From positions 310,001-374,000 of the forward strand of contig JAMYHL010000032.1 of the NCBI GenBank assembly GCA_025531455.1: a DNA stretch of 64,000 nucleotides, written 5' to 3'. The stretch is from Apiotrichum sp. Y4204. Lineage: Eukaryota; Basidiomycota; Tremellomycetes; Trichosporonales; Trichosporonaceae. A program made the position numbers and the translations under genes. Below the pieces are notes generated by a model. It was not told where the DNA came from. It saw only the letters and a list, made by a program, of their open reading frames with translations, and searched no databases. Positions 9,801 through 19,033 of this stretch are shown here, piece after piece. Numbering within the stretch: position 1 is the first letter of the stretch; the number at the start of each line of letters is the position of its first letter.

Positions 9801-12599
9801 TTGATCAGGAGCACGACAATGTACAAGGCTGATCGTCTAGCGGTGAACGCCGACCGTCATCTCGCTCGGTGTAGCTCCGAAGCTCACCACCAACCGATAG
9901 CCCGGCGGAGAGTGCGACTCCGCCGCAGTTATCCGCTCAATCTCATGAGCTGCGGGCCCCACAGTACTGTAGACGTGTCCCAACCCGCGATACTACGATA
10001 TCTCGCCATGCACACCCCACGCGCAGAGTCGTCTCCCCAGGATATCAGGATGCCAGGATTCCACTCATCATCAAAGGGTCCCCGAGTGTCCGCTGAGGCG
10101 CCCCAGCCCTGGCGCCCTGGATAGGTCACGCCGTGACCGCTCCCAACGCAGGATCGCAGGATCCCAGGATCGCAGTACAACATGAGATGAGCGTTATTCG
10201 GTCTGGGTGGGATCGCGGATGGGTTCCGCAGGATGTAGGATCGAGGGATCGTTCCCGTCTCCATGTGTTTCGGGGTCGTCGATGATGGGAACCCGCGATA
10301 AGATGGTCACGATATCACGAGAGTACGAGATTGCGAGATCGCGAGCCGCGGACACGGCGCGGGCTTGCCGTCCACAGAGGTTGGATACTTGGTTTATGTC
10401 GGACAAGCCCCCCATTATGCACTCTTCATTCACGCCGCGCACTCTTGCGCTCTACGCACATCTCCGTACAGGCCATGCACCCATGGACGCCACAGCGGCG
10501 TTACACGTCAGCTGCGGATAGCAGCTGCGGGTGAGCTGTCAACGTGCTGCGCTCAGACCACCCTTAGTCCTCACGATCCTCACCCCTCCACGACACGCAA
10601 TCGTTCACAGAATACAGGATCGCTGTTCGCGTTTCCTGGAATCTCTATGTTCCCAGCGGCGAAAGCTATCAATGGACAGGGGAGGGGGTGTTTGAGTGTC
10701 AACGGGCGCCAGTACTCGCACCCCAATAGTGGGTTGGCTCAACAGCAGTGTCCCGGTGCCGGCCCCTTGTCACGCGTCACAGACGTCTCATCTCAAAGCT
10801 AGTTTGCACCGTATTCACCCCGGAGGGGATCCGTGGGGAGAGAAAACGAGATAAACAGATTCTAGGGAATGCATGCGGCGTGAGCGAGCGTCACAGCATT
10901 GATGAGGTGGTAGCAGCACAGTGCGCTGAAGAGATGGCAGAGATTAAAGATATTCCCCGCTTCCCGCCGGGTCGCCAGGGCCATTCCGGGCGGTGGCTAT
11001 CTATGCCTGCTTTCCCCGTAGGCATCACCCAGAGTGTCAATGTACCAGAGTGACTCGGAGGATCGCAGGATCGCAGGGCAGCGATGCGGCGCCGTTACGT
11101 CCTGCACGACGGCCGTAGTCCTGGGTCCTTGACGCCTCGACGCCTCGACGCCGGCGCCTCACGCTTGTGCGCCGCGCGCAATTGTCACACCATGTGGCCA
11201 CTGCGTGAGAAAAGAAATTGACGCACGTCCGCCGGATGGCGCGGCAGATGGCCCCTCCTGGCAGGTGTGCGGTGCTGGCGTGTCTTGGGTGCGAGGAGAG
11301 TGATGCGTGCTGGGGACGTGATGGATGTTGAAGAGTGATGGACTTGCTGGCGTGAGGCGCGACTGATTTGTTTGTGCTGGGGAATCGGGGATCTACAAGC
11401 TACACGTCGCGAGGCAACGTGCGCGCGGGCGCGCATCCCCGACGCTAGCGCGGGACCTCGCGTGCGTTCGAGGCCGAGGAGGCTTCGACTTCTCCGGTTT
11501 TGCACGCTCAAAAGGTTCTGGCATGGTCGCCGAGAATCCGCGGAACTAGCGGAACTGTGTGGTCACACTAGCAAGCTAGCGATAGCGCAGTGTTTGGCGT
11601 GGATCGCACGCTTGCGGCTTCGCACTTCCCACTTCGCACTTCGCGCTTCTTGCTGCGTGGGTCTCGCTGTCGCGCTTCGGAGTGCACACGCACGGGCCCC
11701 GCGCGCGCGCTTATCGCAAAATCACAGCATACTTGATGGAGAACGCGTGTCTCGGACGGACCCAGACCCACCACTAATGATACCCACTGTGCGGATCGTC
11801 AATTGACCTGGTCTGATCTCGTAGATCCACGTCAACCATCACGACAAGAAAAATCAGTCGCGGGTGCCGATGACACGCGGGCAGAGGTCAGCAGATCGCG
11901 CGGGTCGCAGCGGCACAGAGCTGCATGTTTTGCACACGTTGCACACGTTGCGAGCTCGTTTCCCATTCCCAGGTGCCGAGACTCTCATGTTCTCGCCACT
12001 CATTACCTTCATTCCGCCCACGCCATCGCTCTCGTGATAAGTCATGAAGGCCACGCATGCGATCGTGCGAAAAACCTAGGCTCTGCCGGCGATCAGGTCA
12101 GAGAGCCAGAACGCTCAGATCGCTGCCGAGAATCGAGTCATGGCAGGGACGGTGTGCGACTCGTGCCCACTTTCGCTGACGTGTGTGATTTTTTTCCCCC
12201 AGGCGCGTGATTGATTGATCTGGGCTGACTTGGTTTTGATTTCTCGGGGGGGTTGGGTCGCGATTTATTTTTATTTCACTTTGATTTCTCTATTTTCTCC
12301 CAAGCTCACCAGGACAGGCACGACTGTGATCTGAAAAGCTAGTGGAAGGCACAAGAGCCAAGGGCTGCTGCGACCGCTACGCGACTCGGTGACAGCTTGG
12401 CTCTCCCAGACCGCGTCAAATTTACGTAAACCCCCCATTTTCACCGAGCAATAGGGCAGAAAAGGGCGGACGCGGGGTTGGTGACGAACTGCCGAGCTGG
12501 ATGGCGTTCAGGCAGGCGGGCAGAGGCGCAGGAGTGGGGGGTTGGATGCAGGCGGAAGAGCAGAGGATCGCGCCCGAGGACGCGAGTGTCTTCCTTTTC

Positions 12600-13728
12600 T
12601 GTGATTTTTTTTTTTCTGTCCTTTCTTGTCTTTCTTTTCTGCACCCGCGCTTAACCTCCGGGGGGGGGAGGAACCCTCTGCTCTTGTGCCCTGTCGTGGC
12701 CCTCGATTTGCAAGAAATACCGCGCCTTACCCATCCAATGCACCCAAACGCCCACAACAGAGACACAGACACCACAAACCACCACAGACTGCGAAGAGCA
12801 CCACCACACAATCAATCCCCCGCGCCGCCCATCTCCCCCCCCCCTCTTCCCTCCTCTCCTTTCTTCCTCTCCCTGCACACGCACAACACCGTCAAACATC
12901 CATCATCCTCCTCACATCCACCCACCCCCCACATCAACATCTTCTTCCCTCTCTCGCCTTGTGGCCCCCCACCCGCCCCCCCTCTTGAGGTCTCTTGCGT
13001 TTTCTTGCTTCCTTGCATCACCGCCCTCGTCGTTGTCGTCGTCGTCTTCCTTCCTCTTTGTCTTCCTTCTTTGTCTTCCCTTCCCCCCCGTGTCTTCCTT
13101 CGTCTTTTTCCGTCTTCCCCATCACCGCCTACTCTACAACTACCCCATCCATACTCATACACTCATATATATACAAGGTACATCCACCTTGTCCGGTACG
13201 GTTTCCCCTTCGTCCCGCTACTCTTGTCGTGTCTGCCTCGGGTTCTTGTTTTGTCGTTGCCGCCATCATCAAACATCTCACTGTCACCACAATCACATCC
13301 ACCCACGACAAGAACGCTTCTCCCGCCTAGACCTCTGGAAGAATCACAAACACCACTCCCCACCCCACCGGGCATTGATCGCATCCCGCATCTGACCTCC
13401 TGTTGTCACCCGTTCGCACTCGAAGAACCACCAAACATCCAAAATTCAAACATCCATAACCGCCCATCCCCCCATCTTCTCGCAAACACCGCACCGCGAC
13501 ACACACACGAGGCGATAAACACACCACCGCGCCACCCAAACATTCTTCCGCACCATCTCATCGTATTGCTGCCTTTCGAGAACATCAACAACTCTCGAGT
13601 TTGCCGTTGCACATCAACTATCAACTGCGTGCTCTAAACATTCCTACACCCTTCCAGGGCCGTTGCGCGATCCCTTCAGCGCCAACATTACCACCAACGC
13701 CCCCAGCTCACACCGACCTTGTCCCAAC
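12600..13728 (+). promoter_or_regulatory. C/T- and A/C-rich leader of the WEE1 gene
   Basis: About 1.1 kb of strongly strand-asymmetric sequence (long C, T and CA runs on the plus strand, few G) ending at the kinase start. This is typical of long 5' untranslated leaders and core promoters in basidiomycetes. A 378-codon frame can be read through it, but its product is only Pro/Ser/His/Thr low complexity, as expected from the skewed base composition, and I do not call it a gene. Confidence 0.5.
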
Positions 13729-16698
13729 ATGGCCACCAACTCTCCCCTCGCCCACCGCCGCTCCATCAAGAGCCGGCCGCGCCCCGCCTCTTGGTTCCCC
13801 ACGTCGTCCTCGATGGGTGCCGCTCTGGTCGCCGCTCAGAGTCCCATCAGGAGCCGCCGCGACCAGGAGAACCCCTTTATCCACAGCTACTCGCCACCGC
13901 AGTCGCTGGCAGTGACTGGTGGCAAGCACAAGCTATCTCCTTCCCCGTCGCCACGGAATCGTGACTACGACTTTGACTTGTCGTCCCCGTGTCCTGGTGT
14001 TGCGGCGACACCGCTGAAGAGCCGTAGCAGCCAGACAGGATCCTCCTCACCAGCGCCCGACAGCCCAACTGGCCGGTACATGGCCGCCAGCACTGTAGCC
14101 AAGCTCCGGTTAGCCGACGACGACAGCCCCGTCCGCCACGTCCCCGGCCACAGCCGGAGTCTCGCAGCGGCCCGCAACGCCAAGCATCGCGACGACCTCT
14201 TCTCCCCTAAGCCTCGCGATAGCCCGCGCAATCCTGCGGCACACATGTTTATGGACGCGGATGAGCCTGCCACGCCGATCGTTGGCGCCTCCCCTGCGCC
14301 CCTCTTCCCTATCCGCACCTCCCAGTCTCAGGACTGCAGCCAGTGGAAGATGGCTCGTTGTGCTGGCACCACGTCGTCTAGGATTCCCCGCATGTCTGCA
14401 TCTCATCCCCTCCGGTCCCGTGCTTCGACCGGGGAGCGTGGACGGGTTTTTGCGCAGAAGAAGGCTATCTCGATGGGTGACATGCAGTCGGACAAGATGG
14501 ATGACAGCCCGTTTGGTGCCGCCTTCCTCCACAGCCGCAAGGCCCGTTCATCCCTGGGCTCTGTGGGCCTCGCGGCCCGTCCGCGTCGCGGAGGCCCCCA
14601 CGGCGTTGAGCAGTCGCTATCCCGCTCTGCTGGACACAAGTCGGGGCTCTCCCTCAACCTGTCCAGCGGCCTCCGACCCATGCCCGACTTTTCTGCGTCA
14701 AACTCGTCTATTGCGTCGTCTGTCTCCTCGACAAATAGCACCACTCCGCCTCCCTCGGCCGAGGCACTCTTTGAGAATGTCAAGCCCAACCAGGAAGCCT
14801 TTGAGCCCGCATCGTTTGGTGTAAAGTCCAAGTTCAAGCCCCGCGACTCGATTGGCTCCAACACGTCATTGCAGAGCTCGACCAACGCCGACAAGCGGAT
14901 GCCACCGCCATCGGTGCTCCGTCCGACGATCCACCTCCCTCCTCCTGGCTCCGCCGTGAAGCGTGCTCGTTCGCTCGGCCACCGCCCACCTCTGCAGACC
15001 CCGCTCGAGCCGCCGACTGAGATGGTTTCCAAGTTTGACTTTGTCTGCGACGGTGTCTCTAGTTTTGGTTTTGGTCACACTGGTGACGAGAAGCCTGAGA
15101 TGCCGGGCACGCCGGTGAAGCGAAACATCTTTGGTCACCAGAGCCGCCGTGTTGTTACCTCCATCTCGCAGCCTGTTCTCGGATCAGACCACTCGCAAAC
15201 AGACTATTTTAGCAGCCGGGCACCTGTTGTTCCTGGATCCACTCGCAAGCAGTCTACCGATGTTCCTCACTTTACCTTCACGTCGACCTCTTCGCCAGAC
15301 AGCGCTATGGACTCGGCTCAAAACAGCCCATCTGCACGCCTGGGTTCTGCTGTGAAGAAGAACACCCCCGCACCTGACCAGAAGCGTCTCGACCTTCTCC
15401 GCCGCGCGGCCGCTACTGGCAGCAGCAGCGTCGACTGCAGCGAGGATGAAGCAACGCCCACAAAGGGCCGGGGAGAGCGCCATATTCTGGCCTGTAAGTT
15501 TGTTCGCTTTGATTTGAGCTCACTGGTAGCGAACAACACTCCCTCCCCATCTCCCAAGTCATCTTCGCTGCTTCTCCCTTGCAGCATTCCGAAGGAAGGT
15601 ATTGTTCCGCGTCTCTCCCTGCCCATGCTTGGTTCCACGAAGAGCCGCCGGGTTCGTCATCGCCAATCTCACCCCGTCGCCCCTCTAGTCCTTCCCGAGG
15701 AGGAGGACATCTTTGAGACACGTTTCGTCGTTCGCGACCAGCTCGGCAAGGGCGCCTTCTCCAGTGTAGTCCTTGTGCAGGAGCGTCACGGGGAGGGAAT
15801 GTTCGCCGTTAAGAAGACTCGCAATGTGTTTGACGGCGTTAAGGATCGCCTCCGCCACCTTGAGGAGGTCGACGTGCTTCGCCATCTCTCCCAGGGCCCC
15901 AACAACCATGTCATCAGGTTTGTTGACGCTTGGGAGCAGAACCGCCAGCTCTACATTCAGACCGAGGCGTGTGTCGGTTCTCTCGCGCAGTTCCTCGAGG
16001 TCTTTGGCCACGACAATGTCCGTCTCGACGAGGGCCGCGTCTGGAAGATGGCTCGTGATGTCTCTGATGGGCTTCACCACATTCACTCCCACGGCGTCAT
16101 TCACTTTGACATCAAGACCGCCAACATTCTGGTCGCCCAGGACCGCAGCCTCAAGATTGCCGACTTTGGCCTCGCGACTCGCTGGCCTCGCGTCTCTCCT
16201 GAGCAGATCATTGCAGGATCCGGTCTCGGTGGCTCCATTGGCACCTGGTCTGAGCCCCAGAAGCTCGAGCGTGAGGGTGATCGTGTCTACATGCCCCCTG
16301 AGATGCTCAACGGCGTCTTTGTGATGGCAGCAGACATTTACTCGTTTGGCATCGTCTTCCTCGAGCTCGCTCTGAATGTCTACCTTCCCGATGGCGGAGT
16401 TCACTGGCGCGCGCTGCGCGAAAACGACTACAGCTTTGTCGATATGTCCTCGCTCTCTCGCCCCCTCGCCGACCTCATCATGGCATGCATGCAAGCCGAC
16501 CCCAATGGGCGCCCCAGCATTGACCAGGTCGTCTCCCACCCTGTCATGCAGCGCGTCATTGCCACTGGCGGCCCTGCTCTCGCCCCCGAGGACCCCAGTT
16601 GGCTCGAGGGCATCCTCGCCGAGGTCGGTGCTGCGCCGCCCCCTCCCCTGCCGACCTCCTTGGATAACGAAGGGGACGTTGTCATGGCCGACGCCTAA
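13729..16698 (+). CDS. WEE1: WEE1/SWE1-type cell-cycle protein kinase
   Basis: 989 residues if read without splicing from ATG 13729 (AACATGGCC); an in-frame ATG lies 22 codons upstream at 13663. The first 650 residues are disordered and rich in SP/TP sites, as expected for a CDK-regulated N-terminus. The kinase domain spans about residues 660-945: glycine loop LGKGAFSSV, AVKK lysine, catalytic HFDIKTANILV, ADFGLATRW, and the Wee1-type activation segment EGDRVYMPPEML. The non-RD catalytic loop and the EGDR..PPE motif are Wee1 hallmarks. Wee1 kinases phosphorylate the inhibitory Tyr of Cdk1 to delay mitosis. A 36-nt in-frame GT-AG intron (15494-15529, GTAAGT...CTCACTGGTAG) would remove 12 residues, giving 977. 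Long gene-free sequence precedes it. Confidence 0.9.
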   Translation: MATNSPLAHRRSIKSRPRPASWFPTSSSMGAALVAAQSPIRSRRDQENPFIHSYSPPQSLAVTGGKHKLSPSPSPRNRDYDFDLSSPCPGVAATPLKSRSSQTGSSSPAPDSPTGRYMAASTVAKLRLADDDSPVRHVPGHSRSLAAARNAKHRDDLFSPKPRDSPRNPAAHMFMDADEPATPIVGASPAPLFPIRTSQSQDCSQWKMARCAGTTSSRIPRMSASHPLRSRASTGERGRVFAQKKAISMGDMQSDKMDDSPFGAAFLHSRKARSSLGSVGLAARPRRGGPHGVEQSLSRSAGHKSGLSLNLSSGLRPMPDFSASNSSIASSVSSTNSTTPPPSAEALFENVKPNQEAFEPASFGVKSKFKPRDSIGSNTSLQSSTNADKRMPPPSVLRPTIHLPPPGSAVKRARSLGHRPPLQTPLEPPTEMVSKFDFVCDGVSSFGFGHTGDEKPEMPGTPVKRNIFGHQSRRVVTSISQPVLGSDHSQTDYFSSRAPVVPGSTRKQSTDVPHFTFTSTSSPDSAMDSAQNSPSARLGSAVKKNTPAPDQKRLDLLRRAAATGSSSVDCSEDEATPTKGRGERHILACKFVRFDLSSLVANNTPSPSPKSSSLLLPCSIPKEGIVPRLSLPMLGSTKSRRVRHRQSHPVAPLVLPEEEDIFETRFVVRDQLGKGAFSSVVLVQERHGEGMFAVKKTRNVFDGVKDRLRHLEEVDVLRHLSQGPNNHVIRFVDAWEQNRQLYIQTEACVGSLAQFLEVFGHDNVRLDEGRVWKMARDVSDGLHHIHSHGVIHFDIKTANILVAQDRSLKIADFGLATRWPRVSPEQIIAGSGLGGSIGTWSEPQKLEREGDRVYMPPEMLNGVFVMAADIYSFGIVFLELALNVYLPDGGVHWRALRENDYSFVDMSSLSRPLADLIMACMQADPNGRPSIDQVVSHPVMQRVIATGGPALAPEDPSWLEGILAEVGAAPPPPLPTSLDNEGDVVMADA

Positions 16699-17250
16699 TC
16701 TCGACCCCAATACTCTACTACACCACACAGACGCCACACTCCCGCAGGGCGGCCGAAACCCGCGTCTGTCACCTACAAAAATGTGATATATCCCGCCCTG
16801 TACGACTCTCAGCAAGCAACGTTCCGCACCACCATCACACTCACCGCCACACTCTGCATCTGCTCGCCAACTTTGTACAATACTGTTATTACCCGCCTCG
16901 CTCGAAGCCCGAATCCCCGCCGGTTGGGAAAAAGTGGACAGAAGGGAACCAAAGAAGTGTAGGGAGAGAAGAGAAGAAAGAAATGGTCAGAAGTCAACAA
17001 GTGCATAAATACGATTTATATCGCCTGTGCAGCCGCTTGCCAGGCATACGCTGTATGCTACATGCATCATAAATCATGGCGATTGGGATGGGCATTTGAG
17101 ACGATGGTAGCAAACGGAAGCGTTGTGGTTGCAGCAAAGCTAATTTCCCGGCCGGACATGTTGTTGTGCTCACTCCACACCTCCACCAGCAACGGAACAG
17201 TTGCTCCACTAACAAAAGTCTGTTTCGCCCACTGCCGCTCATCACCACTC
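16699..17250. other. intergenic region between WEE1 and the sirtuin
   Basis: WEE1 3' UTR followed by the sirtuin promoter. An open frame in phase with the sirtuin extends back to an ATG at 17062, so a longer sirtuin N-terminus cannot be excluded. Nothing else is supported. Confidence 0.5.
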
Positions 17251-18852
17251 ATGGTCAGAATATCGATCCCGACACTACCAAACCGTCCGCCGCTCCCGCC
17301 CTCGGGCCTGACGCTGCTCCCGCTGCGCGAGCAGGCTGCCCACGTGAACAAGTTCCTCGCGGATGGCGATGGCCGCACGCTGATCATCACCGGCGCTGGC
17401 GTCAGCGTCGAGTCGGGAATTCGCGCGTACCGCGGCAAGGAGGGGAGCTACAGTAATCCAAACTACAAGTGGGTAACTGAGGGAGCGGAATAGAGGGGAA
17501 TGGGAATAGGTGCCAGCAGAGTGGTGGTGGTGGAAGTGGCTCTGGGCGATGACCAGTACGTGAGACTGACTCCAGACTGACTCCAGACCGATCTTCTACA
17601 ACGAACTGATCGAGGACTCGCCGCGCGGCGCGCTGTTCCGGTACGTCCGAGGGGGAACCAGAAACTGACGGCAGGAAACGCTGTGAGCAGCTTGCGTGCT
17701 AACTGAACGCACTGACTATGCTGACTTGACTAGACTGGGCGCGCTCCTATCTCGGCGTAAGCTCCCTTCCCACTTTCTCGAGTTCCTAACCCCAGTACCC
17801 GCCAGTACGGGACGCACAGCCGAACCCGACGCACCTCGCCGTAGCGGCCGCACAGGCGCTGGGCCTCGCGCCGTGGCTCATCACGCAGAACGTGGACAAC
17901 CTGCACCGCAAGGCGCTTTCCCGCGTTTTGCTTGCGGCGGGGGAGGATCCCGCAAGGGCACACCTCCCGCCGCTCCCTTCCTCCCCCATGCAGGCTGATA
18001 CACTTACCCACGTACCCTCGCTCCAGAAACCGCTTGTCCACGAATTACACGGCACGCTCGCTAGAGTGCACTGCCTCGCGCACATGCACGAACACAGCAG
18101 GGATAGCTGGCAGGACGCGCTGAGCGGGCTGAATCCCGCGTGGGCCGCCGAAGCTGCGGACATGGCGCAGACTGGAAGGTGAGAAAATGAATATATAGTA
18201 ATGTTTTTGTTTCTGACAGTAGGTTTCCCCGCACGAACCCCGACGGCGATGTCGAGCTCCCGGGCGCAGACTATACCACGTTCCGCGTGCCCGACTGCCC
18301 GATCTGCGAGGCAGAGGGCAAGCCGTCCATTGTGAGTTTGAGTTCCAGCAGGTTTTGAGCTGAGTGTAGGTCAAGCCGAATGTGATTTTCTTCGGGGAGA
18401 CGCTCCCCGCATGGGTGAAGAATGAGTCGTGGGTGGAATAAGATATCAATATCTGCTGATTCTAGATTGGCGCTCGTGGAAGCTGCCTCGCGCGTGCTCG
18501 TGCTCGGCACGTCGCTGGCGACGTACTCTGCCTTCCGGCTCATCAAGGCCGCGCGCGAGGCGGACAAGCCCGTGCTCATGCTCTCCCACGGACCGAGCCG
18601 CGCAGACGACGTGCCCGGCGTCGAGAAGATGGATGTCCCTGCTGGGCCGGTGCTCCGCGCCGCGCTGGACCCGTACTTGTTAGTTGAGCGATCTAGGAGT
18701 TTAGGAGTGAGCTGACGGGCAGGAAGGGCGAGGGCCGGGTCGAGGTTGGCGTGCGCTCCGTTATCGACTCGGGCGTGGTCAAGAAGCTGCCTGGTATCGA
18801 GCTCCCGCGCGACGACGGCATGCTCCCGACAAAGATTGCCAGCGTAAAGTAG
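17251..18852 (+). CDS. SIRT4-like (class II) NAD-dependent sirtuin, nine exons
   Basis: Exons 17251..17468, 17587..17640, 17675..17682, 17734..17756, 17796..18178, 18223..18331, 18370..18428, 18466..18678, 18723..18852 give 398 residues with phases closing at every junction. Motifs: TLIITGAGVSVESGIRAYRG (NAD-binding GAG.S), NYKPIFYNELIE, RYWARSYLG, TQNVDNLH and the catalytic His in ELHGTL. The zinc site is C-x-x-H in VHCLAH, then CPIC; next come PNVIFFGE and VLVLGTSLATYSA. The 8-nt exon 3 is needed to create RKRYW. Class II sirtuins are mitochondrial deacylases, lipoamidases or ADP-ribosyl transferases; the basic N-terminus fits mitochondrial import. Exon 5 carries 34 extra residues at 17925-18026 flanked by GT and AG; removing them gives ALSRKPLVHELHG, closer to the family. 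It ends 181 bp from the deubiquitinase stop, tail to tail. Confidence 0.88.
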
Positions 18853-19033
18853 ATTGGCTGCGGACAGATTAGATACAGTACAGTATGCAGTATGCGGCCG
18901 TCTTGCTTCTCGATGCTGAACTGTCCCACTGCTCGCACGAGACTCATACATGCCAATGGCCATACTACAGAGTCTATCGTGCTCATGCTACGAGTATGGT
19001 ATGCAAATGCTCGCCGTATTAATTACTCCAGTC

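Larger units (their letters stand above)
6030..12599. other. 6.5-kb gene-poor region upstream of WEE1
   Basis: No open frame in this stretch shows a recognisable domain, convincing codon bias or a chain of splice-linked exons. It is less GC-biased than the genes. It holds a heptamer repeat (6835-6875), several GGATCGCA-type motifs (for example 10142-10176 and 11058-11080) and one short ORF with a membrane segment, listed separately. I see no transposase, reverse transcriptase or terminal repeats. It may be the extended regulatory region of the kinase gene, or host non-coding RNA. Confidence 0.5.

Noticed and set aside
6030..12599. Centromere or transposon remnant in the desert
   Set aside because: No terminal repeats, polymerase or integrase fragments, and no long repeat families are visible; a 6.5-kb gap alone is not enough.
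12501..13637. 378-codon Pro/Ser/His-rich frame before WEE1
   Set aside because: Composition follows the C/T- and C/A-rich leader; no ordered segment, no conserved motif.
15494..15584. 91-nt GTAAGT...TTGCAG intron in WEE1
   Set aside because: Good splice signals, but removing 91 nt shifts the frame out of the kinase domain. The 36-nt alternative keeps the frame.
15685..16815. 376-codon open frame antisense to the WEE1 kinase domain
   Set aside because: It mirrors the kinase exon; GC-rich third positions keep the opposite strand free of stops. The product has no domain.
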